From: Paguma larvata
Lineage: Eukaryota; Chordata; Mammalia; Carnivora; Viverridae
DNA: 64,000 nt
Direction: 5' to 3'
Assembly (NCBI GenBank): GCA_030068075.1
Contig: CM057826.1
Coordinates: forward strand, 52,223,116-52,287,115
The stretch's first letter is position 1. Every line of letters begins with the position of its first letter. This document shows, one piece after another, positions 10,360 to 23,274 of this stretch. The translations under genes were made by a program, and so were the position numbers. A model generated the notes under the pieces. The model did not search any database. It saw nothing but the letters and a program-made list of their open reading frames with translations, and was not told where the DNA came from.

Positions 10360-13300
10360 TGGCTACAGTAGCATTGTAGGTGAACTTGAGCTACTTGAGC
10401 TATTTTGCTAAAACTGCACAAAGATATTCACATATCAGGAGAAATGGCCCCAGCAGTCAAAATCTGAGTTGGGCTACCTTAATGGGGGACTGAAAAAGGA
10501 AGAAGAGATGACAGATTTGTGCAGTTTAGGAGGCCCTCTACCACACCCTTCAAAGATTGCCAGTAAGCTACCCAGAGAAGCTGTGGCAACTAGCCTAACA
10601 TCAGACCATACTTTTGTCCAGGTAGGAAATGAGGTGTTGCTCTTGGACCCTTATCTACATCAGGATTCCATGCAGGTGAGCCAGCACCTAGGTGAGAGAG
10701 GTACAGACCATGCCCCACCCCTCCCCTCCAGCTTCAAGATCTTAAGTTCTTGATTTACATACAGCTATTTTACATTAAGAAGTTATAATGATTGAATATA
10801 TATTTCAAATATTTTAATGCATATTTATATTTATGTATTACAGATTTATTACTATATACTATATATGAATATAGTGTATATTATGAACTATATATATACA
10901 CACATATATATGTATTCTTAGTTCTCTACTCTGGTTTTTTCAGCTCATATAACTGAATAAAGTCAAATAACAGGATTTAGCTTCTACTGTAGTTACAAGT
11001 CTGAATTTAAGAAATGACATAACCTCTGGAATTACCGTTGACTTTTGGGGCAGGTTTTATTTTTCAGGGTATGGGGGAGAAGGCATGTATGCAGGAAGAG
11101 CCATTTCATGAAGAAAATCGGGTAATAGAAGCAGACACAGGCTATATGAAGGGAGAAAGGAAGATGATACTAGATGAATGACTAATTTCTGGTTTCTGAT
11201 TCTCAGCCTTTATGAGAATCAGTCTTATTTCTTGACCTTGCCTCCATTAGATAATCATAGATCCTTAAACGCAGTCCATCTTTTTCTTCAGTTGCATGAC
11301 GATAATTACAATTAGAAACACCTTGAGTAAGACCTCAGGATGTCTGTTAGAAATTTCTGACTGACATTTCTCTAAAGATATATTTGGTTTGAGGCCAGCC
11401 TACTGCCTGAAAGCAATTTATCTGAAAGAGATATGCCAAGACCAAACTACTACTACATCTAAATTCATATAATATCTGTAGAAATGGATATGTCACTTAT
11501 CATTCCCAGAAATTATACCTATCAGAATCTTTTCTCATCTGATTGAATTCTTTTCTTCTTTTAGGCCCCATGTATGATTCAAATGTACCCAAATCCACTG
11601 CAGATAAATTCTTACATTTAATGTAATTGTGCTAGCCAACGAAGGATCTAGAAACAAATGGAACATATCATTGACATGAGATAACAATTTCCCAACTCTA
11701 AGCTGTTTTCCTTATTTCTTTCCATTTGTTCTTGTTTACCATTACCTATTGACTTCCAAAGGCAGTGCTGGTATTTATCTTCTGATGAGGTTACTTTATT
11801 TTAGACCTAGAGACTGGAACAAACCATTATTCACTAATAAGTATCATTTATTTTCATTTGGGCTCTTGGGTTCCAGGTAAATGCTTATTAAATTGAAATA
11901 ATAAATATACTTGAGGACTGGCATATATAGCAAAGAATTTTTTTTCTTGGTGTTTTCAAGATGAAAACATTTATAAGAGCCTGGGACCCTTGGATTTGAT
12001 TTTCTCTGCTACTGCTCAAAGTACACTTTGGCAGTTGTCTCTCAGCTTGGCATGACCGTGTGTCAGTTGAGCTCTAGAAGCAGCTAGAAGCTTTTGAGCC
12101 TTGGAGCTCTTTAGAGATTCTTAGATTGAAACTGTTAACTTTAAGCAACAAAATCTGAATTGTGCCTCCGTTTAGTGACAACTAAAATGTTGGTACTAGT
12201 GACCATTTGGAACGTTAAAAAGGCATCTACCTATATATTTGACTAGCTTTGAATGATCTTTCAGGTCAGAAGCTCAGTTCCAAATGAATGTTGCATGCTT
12301 TTTATAATATTAAATATAGACTAATTCACATCAAATAAATGGTATATCAAAAAGAGAGTTTTTTTTTTAAAGAGCCGGGAATTTTAAAAAAGTGAGTAAT
12401 AAATCAGTTAACTCATTTGATTAGCCTCTGGATTTATTTTTTCAGGCATTTGGTAGACAAATCATTGATTAAAGTTTCAGCATCTCAAACAGGGTGCTGG
12501 CATTATGTTATGCTTGAACATAATCTGCCATATGAAAAATGGGTTTACATATTTCACAGATTAAGAGGTTTTGAAGTCTTTTGAGCAAGTTGTTACAGAA
12601 TTACAGATTACTGTCTCGCTGCCCTTACCCTATACAGATTTCTATTCTAAATAATAGTGAAAATTAATAGAAAAATAGTCATTTTTGAAGCCTATGTCTC
12701 TGTATCTGTCTATCTACCTGTCTACTATCTACCAATCTTCCCTGCTTACTTAGCATTCCATTCAAGTTGAAGCAGAGGACATAGAGTAGTAAGAGGCTAA
12801 ATCCCAAATTTAGTTAAATTATGACAACTTGCAGTGCTTTTCCTGGTGATTGTACTATATTAGAACAAAATATATAGTTTCATGTTTTAAATGCCTGCTT
12901 AGAGGAGAGTAGATTCCCCTCAAATCATTTATGTCTTTCTCCTACTCTCTCTTACTGGTTTTAAATTCATTTATGATTTGCATCATGAAAATTCCTGAAT
13001 TGTAATTGTGTCTAAAAAGATTGAAAAAAGCAAGTCCAGGTGTTTATCATAGTTCTCAAGATGAGCATGAACAGGAGTTATCTCATCCAATGATGATTGA
13101 TCTATTATGACTCAGAAAGTTCTTGATATTTATAGAAAGACTAAAAATGACTAAGAGAGTGAGGCTACCATACTAAGATGTATATTGGGCTATTTGCATT
13201 CCATTTGAGTATCTCCCAGGAAAAATGTCAATTAAATATCTTCCAAATGTGTGGCATCTTAAAATTGATTTGAGAAATATGCTTTTGCAGATAATTTGAA

Positions 13301-13480
13301 TACTGTTCAATACATTAGCATACATTTAGTTTACTGGTGCCTTTTAAAATTGTGATTTTGAGCAACTCAATGAATAATTAAATCTTAATATTTAATAAAC
13401 AATGATATTGTTATATAATTTTTTATTATAAGTGGATATTCAGTGACATACATTGGATATTACCATATGACTTTAAATTT
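10360..13480. other. Unique AT-rich stretch
   Basis: No gene or repeat family recognised. Includes a TA-rich tract at about 10836-10915 and a degenerate TCTA tract near 12697-12735. A 94-codon open frame (10469-10753) has no recognisable domain. Confidence 0.5.
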
Positions 13481-13490
13481 TTTTCATTTA

Positions 13491-13704
13491 ATTTTTTAAT
13501 GTTTATTTATTTTTGAGAGAGAGAGAGAGAGAGAGCACATGAGCGGGGAAGGGGCAGAGATAGAGGGAGACACAGAATCTGAATAAGACTCCAGGCTCCG
13601 AGCTGTCAGCACAGAGCCTGAGGTAGAGCTCAAACTCACGAACCACAAGATCATGACCTGAGCTGAAGTTGAATGCTTAACCGACTGAGGCACCCAGGCG
13701 CCCC
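13491..13704 (-). mobile_element. SINEC, antisense, with TSD
   Basis: Reads as the reverse complement: tail-derived TTTATTTATTTTTGAG, a GA run, 'gagctgtcagcacagagcct', and the head ending 'cacccaggcgcccc' at 13704. The flanks carry an imperfect TSD, CATTTAATTTTTTA (from 13485) against CATCTAATTTTTTA (from 13705). Confidence 0.95.
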
Positions 13705-13719
13705 TCATCTAATTTTTTA

Positions 13720-14600
13720 TTAGCAGCTTCTAATCTTTTAATTTAAACCTCGGATATTCAATTTTATTCAGACTTGAAACTCTGAGAATATTTTTTGGAA
13801 ACTTGGATTTCTTTATTTTGTGTCTCTAATTACTGTTTCTTCACTTGGAATTCTGTATACACAGTAGAATATATGAGACTATGGATTAACGAAATTTTGG
13901 AACCTGGCACAAAGTTGTTTCAGGAAGATTGGAACCAAGGAAAGGATTTGTTCCTCTGATTTAGAAGGGAAAGTAAAAGTGCAGGAACCGTAAAGTATAT
14001 GCAGGCTAGGATGGTGAGGCAATTTTATAAGTCAGTTCCTTAAAAAAAAAAAAAAGGATTAGATGCTAATGCCATTTTTCAAAGTATGATCTGTGGAATA
14101 CCAGTCCCAGAAGACAGAAAAGATTCTGTGGTCATGCAAATTTAGAAAATGTTGATTATATATAAATATATATATATACTGGAGTCTTTAATCAAATTAA
14201 ATATTTTGAAAAGCTTCCCAAAATGTCAAAAAATTATCCATATAAAATTTATTTCCCAAACCTTTTGAAATAGAATTAAAAAATACTATTAACACCTCAA
14301 AGAGTACTTCCTAAAAATTACTTTCTTAAAATATGGTAGGGGGAGACAACATGAGATAGCTGTCTAACTTACTGACCAACTTTGAAGTTATAGAGAGAGA
14401 GAGAGAGAGAGAAAAAGAGAGAATATCTGTATCACTATCTTTCTATCTCCATGGAGATATAGATGTGTAGATATCCATATTTCCATATTTCTATATAGAG
14501 AGATAAAGATATAGATAGATAATACTGAGATTTTTTAAAACCTTTATTAATTTTATTTGAAGGACTTTGAGATCCTTTAGAAATGAGATTGTTGGGTTAA
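13720..14600. other. Unique DNA with microsatellites
   Basis: Contains A13 near 14042, a TATA tract near 14159-14178, a GA run at 14392-14422 and degenerate TATC/TAGA repeats to about 14521. No gene seen. Confidence 0.6.
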
Positions 14601-14609
14601 TATTGATAA

Positions 14610-15045
14610 GAACTACAGTAAAAATAGCCAGAATTAACATTTGTGCCATGACTTGTTAATGGATATTCTGAATTCCATTTGAAAGGTAAAAAGCAATTAG
14701 AGAAATTAAGTATCTTGCCCAAAGTCACTCACTATTTTTTTTAAGTTTATTTATTTATTTTGAGAGAGACAGAGATAGTGTGAGAAGGTGAGGGGTAGAG
14801 AGATAGGGAAAGAGAGAGAATCCCAAGCAGGCTCCATGCTGCCAGCACAGAGCCCGACGTGGAGCTCGAATTCATGAAACCATGAGATCATGATTTGAGC
14901 CGAAACCAAGAGCTGGATGTTTTAACCGACTGAACCTCCCAGATGCCCCCAAAGTCACTCACTATTAATGGCAGGGGCAGATTTCGAATGAAGTTTGGCT
15001 TTAGTCCACAGTCCGTGGATTTTCATTACACCACAGTCACTTCAC
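14610..15045 (-). repeat. MIR split by a SINE
   Basis: Old MIR in reverse orientation: the left part ends 'gtatcttgcccaaagtcac' and the right part continues 'ggcaggggcagatttcgaat', 'gtccacagtccgtgg' and 'cattacacca'. A SINE at 14737-14947 interrupts it, with duplicated MIR sequence on each side. Confidence 0.85.
14737..14947 (-). mobile_element. SINEC, antisense, 19-bp TSD
   Basis: Reverse-complement SINE of the 'gagaatcccaagcaggctcc' subtype, head ending 'ctcccagatgcc'. The TSD CCCAAAGTCACTCACTATT is perfect at 14718-14736 and 14948-14966, and both copies are MIR sequence. The insertion is therefore younger than the MIR. Confidence 0.97.
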
Positions 15046-15049
15046 CTGC

Positions 15050-17840
15050 TGAACTTTGGTGCTTCTCAGGGGTAGACAGAGGTAGGAGGGATTAGATATG
15101 CAAGTGAAGTAAGATATGGTCAAAGCACTGAAAACACTGGGAATTTAAATAGATAAAGGGTATATTAACTAAGATGGTCTACAAAATAATATTTTAGAGA
15201 AAGAGTAAAGTAAGTTTTTTGGAGGGGTTGCTATGATTAGAACTAATTGATGATGTGATTTTCCACTTGGGATCACGAACAATTTGACAAAGAACTGTGG
15301 GTTTTGAAACTGCATTATTATTTCCAATTCGAGATAGAAAAACATCTGGGAAAGCTCCTCGGCCACCATTTCTAGCTTGCAGATGGGAAAGTGGCAGGGT
15401 AGTAGAGGATATGTCAGCATTCTCATATTTGTTTGTAGTCCAAATGTATGTATGGTATTTGACTAATGTGTTAAGAAAGTTCCGAACTCTTTCATAGCCA
15501 ATATTATCTAAAATTACTGCTGTTATAATTAGAAACTCAAATTGCTATACTACAAAATTTAGTTAGAGCCTGCATTTCTTGGCCTGGTAGAATTTAATGT
15601 ATTTTCCTCTGACAGCTTTGCATGTTTAGATACAAACATTAGATGCTGGGGCATCTAATTTGCTGAAGTGTCAAGTCACTGGACTAGGTAGATTATTGGA
15701 CACGCATCTACACCCTCATTTCAGTTCTCTCAGTTACCCACTTTTGTTGGACCCTTTTATTTCCCTGAATAATCCTCAGATTGTGTTTTGGAATTTTGAG
15801 ATTTTTTAGTTCTCTTAATGGCCTTCCACAATGAGCGTAGTTGAGAAAGGACGCAGGGAAAGAGTCCACATGTTGCATTTGCTATGGCACATTAATTTTC
15901 AAAGAAGGAAATTGTCAGAGGAAGTGCCACTGGTGACTTTAGAACTGTAGCGTTGAATAAGAAGCCACGAGCATGGTGTGGTTGGCCTGAATTGAGACAC
16001 GCTCAGTGTATAATACAGACTGGATTTCAAAGACAGTACCCAAAAAAGGTAAAATATTTCATTAATATTATATCGATTACATGTTGATATTATAATATTT
16101 TGAATATATTGAGCTATGCAGATATATTATTAAAATTAATTTTACCTGTTTCTTTTGACTTTTTAAAAAGTCTAGCTACTAAAAGATTAACAAGCTACTC
16201 ATGTGTCTTGCTACATTTTTATTGGGAGGTGCTGCTTGGAAATTATTATATTTAATGAGTTAAAGAAAGGCACAGTTGGGTTTACATTTGAGGCTTGAAC
16301 TATACAGTTGGGGTTAAATCCTACTGTATGATTAAAGAAGAAATTCTAAAACTACGATTTAAAAGAATCCCGGTTGTCTTTATCCTTATCTCCAAAGTTA
16401 TCAAATTGTATACATTAAATATGTACGTCTTTCTGTCTGTCAGTCATATGTCAGTTAAATGGTTTACAAAAATGAAAAGAATTTCAGTTTTATCTATCTG
16501 TGGCTGCTCAGGAAAAAATCCACATGTGTGCACGCACGCATGTGAGTGTGTTTATGAATACTTGACTGTCCTATTGTGTTAATTCATGATCCTCCTTTAA
16601 AACAACCTAGTTCTTTAATAGAATCATTTTTGTAAAACCACTTAAACTAACTGAAACATTATTAGTTTGGTTCTCTTATTCTCACAAAACTATAATTTAT
16701 TTTAGCAGGGGTCAGTAAATCTGACTATCCCTGAATCTTTTTGCTTGTGTTCATATTTCTTTTTTTCTTTTAGTGGTATGGCCAAACCTAACAATGTACC
16801 TTGTGATGTTTCCGTTTGAATATCTTGCTATGCTTCTGAAAATGAGTTTACAAAAATATAAATGACAAGAATTATTTGAAAATAAATGACAAGAATCATT
16901 ATAGTGTATTCTAATTCTAATATTCTAATTCATTTAATTTTAGTATTTTAAGTCCCTGAGAAATTTTGGTTGGCATTACAAATGTAAAGTTTTAAATTTT
17001 CCTAGTGAATTACAAACATATAAAAAAGACCATATTCACTTTTTCTTTGAAAAATCACCAAACAAAACACTATTAATAGCTGGGTTACAGCAATTTCAAA
17101 TTTTCGTTCAAATACACATGCTAGATCTTAGCTCAAAAACATGTAAGTGATTTTTTTTCTTTTTTTGTAGTCTCTATGTTGATTCTGTGATGAGATTGAC
17201 CTCGTTTATTAAGAATAAACATGTAAAAATGTGATTTAAGTTCTATAGAACTACAAAAATATCTTTAAATATAATTATACTTTAATATAAACATTATTTA
17301 AATTGCTGGCTATCAAATTATGCACCAGAAGGAAATAATTAGAATAATTTGTGTCATTATTAATTTCTCTCTACAATAAAGAGGCATGAAAAATAGGCCA
17401 CAGAACTACAACAAAAAGTCCCAAATTACTTCCACTGGTGTTATTCTCAAGTCATATGATAGCTTTATACAATGCAGTTAGGTTTAGCCTGATTGTACCA
17501 GAACAAGTTTTCCTGAAAGACTCACTATGGTCCAGGTGACCTGTTTTGTTTTCTTTTGTATATCTAAGGCTTTTCATTTGAAATACTCTACTTAGGAATG
17601 TGAAAGTGATTGACGTGAATGGACATGACCTAACCCATTTCTCCTCCTTGTGCTTAGCCTTGTCACTTCAGAATCCAAACTAGTTTCTCCAGGCCTGAGA
17701 AAAGAGAGGGGCTGCAGGAGAGCAAGGTTATCACACTTGCTGGCCCCTTCCTCTGTCGCACTTCTGTTTGGCATCCATATGAGTGAGGGTTTCTGAACTC
17801 TCGGTTCAGCTTATTATTTTTCAGCAAATACTTCCCCAGT
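15050..17840. other. Unique AT-rich stretch
   Basis: No gene, RNA or repeat family recognised. Open frames of 60-95 codons here show no domain, and one at 16295-16582 is simply AT-rich. Confidence 0.5.
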
Positions 17841-17844
17841 CAGC

Positions 17845-17990
17845 CTATAATAAATTGTGCTGGGCCCTGAGCTGAATCTTTTACATATGGTATTTTATAA
17901 AAACTCCTCACAAAAATCCTAAGTAGATAAATTAAGGATATGCCAGTGGTAATTAGCCGTATTAGCACTGTTGGTTGCTAGATCTATGTA
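17845..17990 (-). repeat. MIR fragment
   Basis: 'gtgctgggccctgagctgaa' followed by 'ttacatatggtattttataa' and 'ctcctcacaaaaatcctaag' follows the reverse MIR order (gtgctaggcactttacatatattatctc..cctcacaacaatccta). Confidence 0.7.
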
Positions 17991-18073
17991 CGAACAAAAA
18001 TAAAGAGGTCATTTGTTGACTTATTTAATCAAACACTTAGGAATTACTCCTAGGTTTAGAAATGGCTTGATTT

Positions 18074-18277
18074 GGGGCACCTGGGCGGCTCAGTCGGTTA
18101 AGCGCCAACTTCGGCTCAGGTCATGATCTTGCAGTTTGTGCATTTGAGTCCCATGTCCGGCTCTGTGCTGACAGCTCAGAGTCTGGAGCCTGCTTTAGGT
18201 TCTGTGTCTCCCTCTCTCTCTGACCCTTCCCTGCTTGCTCTCTCTCTCTCTCAAAAATAAACATTAAAATAAAAAAA
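18074..18277 (+). mobile_element. Felid-type SINEC, sense, 15-bp TSD
   Basis: Head 'ggggcacctgggcggctcag', felid-type body and AATAAACATTAAAATA tail. The perfect TSD AGAAATGGCTTGATT lies at 18058-18072 and 18278-18292. The head matches the consensus well, so the insertion is fairly recent. Confidence 0.97.
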
Positions 18278-18292
18278 AGAAATGGCTTGATT

Positions 18293-19077
18293 CAAGGAGC
18301 TCAAATGATGTCCATTAGGACTTTGTTTCTCTTTCTTTGCTTCCTCATATGTTGGCTCCATTCTCAGGCAGACTGGACTTCTTGTGGTTGAATGATGGCT
18401 GCAACAGACAGGCTGTGACAACATCCCCAATAAAGCTGAAAACTTCCATGTCTAGCAGTTTCCTGAAAAGTCCTGGGCCTTTCTCTGATTTGGATCAATT
18501 AGAGTCACATAGCCATCTTTGATGTTCACAAGATGGAATATTCTGAGAGGGTTATGCTTGGGTCATGGGAGTGGGGTCATGTACATCCCTTTCTCTAAAC
18601 ACAGGACTTAGAATAGTGGCCTGATCTCTTAAGCAAGATGGAGAGGCTGTTACCCGAAGAATAGATAGTAGACCCAAGAAGGCCAACCAAGATCTGAACC
18701 TAGGTTGTTTCATTATTATTATTTATTTTTATTACTTTATATCCAAGCTCATGATATCAAGACTATACTATATTGATACCCTTTAAACTAAAATGCTCTC
18801 TTTTCCAAAAATTTGTATCCATTGGGTAACATTGTTCTCTCCTCAGTAAAAAATAGCGTGTATATAGTCTGAAATATTTCTTTCTGCAGATTAATTCCTT
18901 TCAGGATTTTTTTTCAAATGGTGATTATTTCTTAAATTCAGAATACAGTAATGAGCATCTCAGGAGCAAGGGCCATATTTTCTTCCTCTTTTGGACAGTG
19001 TACATTGCAGGTAGACTAATATGAATCATAGCACAAAACCTTTCTTTTACACGATGGTCTATGTTCTGTTTCTGAAT
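18293..19077. other. Unique DNA
   Basis: No gene or repeat family recognised. A short ATT-rich tract lies near 18710-18740. Confidence 0.5.
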
Positions 19078-19093
19078 TTAGTAAGTACATCTT

Positions 19094-19285
19094 TTTTAAC
19101 TGTTTATTTTTGAGAGAGAAGAAAGCATGACCAGAGAAGGGGCAGAGAGAAAGGGGGACAGAGGATCTGAGGCAGGCTCCGTACTGACAGCAGGGAGCCT
19201 GATGTGGGGCTTGAACTCATGAACTGTGAGATCATGACCTCACCCAAAGTCAGACTTTCAACTGACTGAGCCACCCAGGCACCCC
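19094..19285 (-). mobile_element. SINEC, antisense, 16-bp TSD
   Basis: Reverse-complement SINE with head end 'gagccacccaggcacccc' at 19285. The perfect TSD TTAGTAAGTACATCTT is at 19078-19093 and 19286-19301. Confidence 0.97.
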
Positions 19286-19589
19286 TTAGTAAGTACATCT
19301 TGACTTCAAAATAATGAGAATGATTTCCTTTTTAATAATTCAACAAACAAGCATCCTTAGTCTTCATAGGATACCATACTCTCAAACACTGCTCAGATGC
19401 TTAATATCACAGACAGATGTTCCCAGAATTTAGGTGATATTCTCAGGCAAATTACGATAGTTGACGTTTATGAGCAAGTCTCATATCTTACATATACTTG
19501 GTGTTTAATATGTGTGACTTTTTAAATAAAGAATACATTAAGTATTTGAGAAATAGTATAAGACTATATAATTTCTCTGTTTTTAATGG

Positions 19590-19790
19590 TAGTATAAGGG
19601 TTTGGATTCAGAGAGGCTTAGTTTCCAATTTTGACAGATGTGTGGATTTGGATAGTCTCAATGTCACTGAGCCTTAGTTTTCAAAATTTGAAGGAATGTC
19701 ATAGGATTTATAAAATAATATATGTGAGGTGCCTAGCTCAGAGCACAATGCCTGTAACTTTTCAGTAATACATGGCTCCTCCTTTCCCTT
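19590..19790 (+). repeat. MIR fragment
   Basis: 'atgtcactgagccttagttt', then 'gtgcctagctcagagcacaa' and 'tgcctgtaac', follow the sense MIR order (tgtgcctcagtttcc..gtgcttagaacagtgcctgg). Confidence 0.65.
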
Positions 19791-20109
19791 TTCTCTCCTC
19801 CTCTTCCTGTCATAAATTGTTATGGTCAAGTAAGTCAAGACCCCATTTTAGCATACTTACTTATACCTTCGAGCATCTGTGGCGGACGGCAAAATGTGTC
19901 TTGCAAAATCAAGACTGTACATGAATCCAATGCTCACTTCGTAGACCGTCCTTGTACATTGCTGTTGCCGTATTTACGTCAACATGCCATGACCTTGCTT
20001 AGCTGGGAATGAAGAAGGGGGTTACCTAACCCTGATCAATGTCCCTGATAATTATTGATTCAATATGAGGTACTGATATACTCTGTGAGTACCATCTCGA
20101 AACAGATTT

Positions 20110-20345
20110 TGCTTAAATCACTTTGATGAACATTTATTGAGCACCTGCTTTTGAGAGTCAGTCGGCCTGGGCTCACCTCCTACTTTTGCCCCTTACTAAG
20201 TCTGTGTCTTGAGCAAGTGATTTACTTTATTTATCTGTAAAATTTAGTGATCATAGTGCCTACCCAGGAGTGGTTGTGCAGATTTAAAGAATGAGATGTC
20301 TAAGGTGCTATGAGCAGTATTCAATAAAAGTTCACACTTAGCCAT
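20110..20345 (+). repeat. MIR fragment
   Basis: 'ccccttactaagtctgtgtc', 'ttgagcaagtgatttacttt', 'atctgtaaaatttag' and 'tattcaataaaagttc' are the sense MIR core and 3' end. Confidence 0.8.
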
Positions 20346-20359
20346 AATTATCAAGTGCA

Positions 20360-20760
20360 ATATGAAGATGACTGAGAATCTGTCTTTATTTCCTAAGTAT
20401 TCTCATCTAATAGTGGAGGGAAAAGAGACATAGTCCAAATAATTCTATTGTCATCTAAACCGTATGCTACAACAGAGTACACGGGGATTCCGAAAGTGGT
20501 GTAAAAGAAAATTAATTTTTGTTACAATTACCCTTATCTACCTGAGAGTGTCTTTTTCTACTGTTGAAGGATTTATAGAAAGTGATGTTATTATTTATTC
20601 CATACGGTTTATTCTGTAGCATGTCATCTTGAACTGTGTGCCTCCTTTTGCATGTACCTGTTAATTATCCCCACCCAGGTGCTGTGTTCCTTGTCATCAG
20701 GAACTGGTGGACACTTGAGAATTTGTTGATTGAATTAGTAAAAATCATATTCTAAAAAGC
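20360..20760. other. Unique DNA, possible L2 tail
   Basis: Mostly unassigned. The segment 20690-20745 ('catcaggaactggtggacac', then 'gttgattgaattag') weakly resembles the 3' end of L2, but that call is not secure. Confidence 0.3.
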
Positions 20761-20766
20761 ACAAAT

Positions 20767-20950
20767 GGCGCACCTGGGTGACTCAGTCCATTGAGCATCT
20801 GACTCTTAGTTGGCCATGATCCCAGGGTCATGGGATTGAGCCCCGCTTCAGGATCTGTGCTGAGCATGGCACCTGCTTAAGATTCTCTTTCCTTCTGCTC
20901 CTCTCTCCCACTCACACACTCTCCCTCCTTTAAAATAATATTAAAAAAAT
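20767..20950 (+). mobile_element. SINEC, sense, older subtype
   Basis: The body reads 'gccccgcttcaggatctgtg', 'gagcatggcacctgcttaag' and 'attctctttccttctgctcc', which lacks the felid 'ctgacagctcagagcc' segment. It therefore belongs to an older carnivoran SINEC subtype. Short A-rich tail, no clear TSD. Confidence 0.9.
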
Positions 20951-21219
20951 TAAGCCATTAAAATAGAAAATATTAAATTTAATATAAGCTGGATAGCTAG
21001 TATTAATTTATGGTATATACAAAATCAAATCTTTGCAAGGAGACCCTTTTGCATCTGGACGGCTACATATTTTGGTTTTTTTTTTTTAGTGGAACTATTA
21101 AAATAAGCAGTATTATTTTTAAAGGTATGCAGTGAAGTTATTGTTGAATTTGCAGATAGAATTAAGTTTTTGGACATGGCTAAGAAAATACTCCGGCATC
21201 ATTTACATATACATAAAAT

Positions 21220-21425
21220 AGCATAAATTTGAATCAGGCAGTTCAAATCCTGAGTCTACCCACTTCTCCTATGGGTGCTTAGCTTTTCTGGGCCTCCAAA
21301 TCTTTTTCTGTAGGATGGGGGTATAATAAACCTTACTTGTTGTGAGAAGCAAATATGGTTTTGCACATAAAGGATTTACATAGCAAGTGCACAATAGATG
21401 GAAGTCATAGTAATGAAAGTCCTCT
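21220..21425 (+). repeat. MIR fragment
   Basis: 'gttcaaatcctgagtctacc', then 'ggtgcttagcttttctgggc' and 'tttctgtaggatggggg', follow the sense MIR order. Confidence 0.75.
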
Positions 21426-21829
21426 ATTGCTTGAGACAATCATGTTCATATTGTTTATCAATTCAGAAATAATTTTCTCTACAGGTTGATTAGACACATT
21501 TTGGTCCTGAGAACAAAGAATGTTTGTCCACAAAGGGCCATTTTCCCTGATGTATTCTGTCTCTGAAAATTACAGAGTAACTTAAGTACTCGGAGGGAAT
21601 AGTTCCATCTGTTCAATTTTTAGATCAAATAAGGAATGAAAAGAATGTATGGCGCACGGGGGACCCAATAATGTCTCCTCTGACGTCTTATTTCTTCTCT
21701 TCTTTTTTATGATTAGGTATTAAATTTTACAATTTTTTTTATCCTTCTCCGGTGCATTGACTATTAACTAAAAACTAAAAGAGTATAATCTAGAAGTTAA
21801 AAATGAATAATATGGAGTCATATTTCCAG

Positions 21830-22020
21830 CATGACCTTGGGCCAGTCACTTTTAAATCAAATGTGTGCCTCAATTTCCTCATCTAGAAAATGAAGACAAT
21901 AATAGTATCTATCTGTTAGAGTTGTTTGCAGACACTAAATAATTAAATGGACCTAAGGCATCCTAAATAGCACTTGACATATCATGACAAGTGTTGTATA
22001 CATGTTAACTATTATTGGTA
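21830..22020 (+). repeat. MIR fragment
   Basis: 'catgaccttgggccagtcac' and 'cctcaatttcctcatctaga', followed by 'gacaataatagtatctatct', are a clear sense MIR core. Confidence 0.85.
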
Positions 22021-22029
22021 CTCTGTCTT

Positions 22030-23270
22030 CCTGAATGAAATCTGTTTTATACTCCTACATTTATATCCCTAATATTTTTGTACTGCTTTCAAAATTTTTT
22101 CCATATCTACAATATTTTCTTTAATTAAATGCAATTTTTACTTAGCTTTATATTGAGAATTTATAGATATAAAATCATAAATGTTTTGTGCTTTGTACAT
22201 TTTTATCATTATACATGAAATAAGTATACAACCTTATAAAAACAGCTATCTGTGTATCGTCCTAAATTCTCTCATATACTGCCAATATTATGTAATACCA
22301 CATTTATTTGTTCCATTTGCTTTAAGCTTCAAATCCAACCCCAAACTATTTATTTTCAGTTATGCATAACTTAGGAATATATATTAATAGAGAGTGAGAG
22401 AAACAAGTATGAAATAAATAAAGATATATTAACTATAGCCATTTATTATTAAGGTCAACCTATATCCATATTGCTTATCTATTCAGAAATAATTTTTACT
22501 GTAGATTGTTTAAACACTTTGGTCCTAAGAACAAGTAATGTTTGTCCATGAAATACAGTTCATAAAGAGAATACATACATATATGTGTACATGTACATAT
22601 ATATGTGTATACATAAATGTACGTACATGTTCGTGTGTGTGTGTGTGTGTGTGTGTGTGAGGAAGACAGAAAGAGATTAAGCTTAGTGAGGGATTAAAGA
22701 AATGCAAAAAGTGAAGAGACTGTGGTATACTTTTCTTTGTAACATTACATGGTTCATGCATGATAATGTTTAATAGCTGTGTCTATATGATGAACTTTAG
22801 TAGTAGCCATGAAAGCAGTCTCTAATGGTGATAAGGTACAGATTTATCATCTTAAATAGTTAGCTCTGTGGTGTCCCATATGACCTTAAGAAAATATTGA
22901 GTAATTCTCTAGAAATAGGACTATAAAATGGTAGTCTCTTAGAACAAAGCTGTCTCTTTAAAGGATATACTAATCATTTACATCTCTCAGTAGAAATCCA
23001 TAGCTAACTATTATTTAATTGGTGAATGCAGTGTGACCTAATCATCTCCATGAAGTCCTCTTTCCAGAAGGTTCATCCCTTGGGATAACAGGAATGAGCC
23101 TGAGGAATAAGGAATTAATTGCAGAAAGATCATGAGCATGGTTTCAATCAAGCCAAGGGGAGAGACAATAGGATAGAGAACTCAGAATCTCAAGGTTCTG
23201 ATTTAACTACTTTATTATCAATTAGAACAAAACATTAAGCATGATACCAAACTAGGTACTGTATATGCCC
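22030..23270. other. Unique AT-rich DNA with a TG array
   Basis: No gene recognised. A (TG)n array lies at 22632-22659 next to TATATG repeats (22570-22630). The 78-codon antisense frame through the array has a repeat-derived His/Thr stretch and is not a gene. Confidence 0.6.
22632..22659. repeat. (TG)14 microsatellite
   Basis: Pure TG run, possibly length-polymorphic. Confidence 0.9.
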
Positions 23271-23274
23271 ATTG

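Noticed and set aside
10469..10753. 94-codon open frame in moderately GC-rich sequence
   Set aside because: No recognisable domain, no convincing splice-site or upstream context, and it lies just downstream of an old repeat; a frame of this length is expected by chance in 64 kb.
22560..22660. TATATG and TG arrays as a possible regulatory Z-DNA element
   Set aside because: Ordinary microsatellite with no gene nearby to link to.
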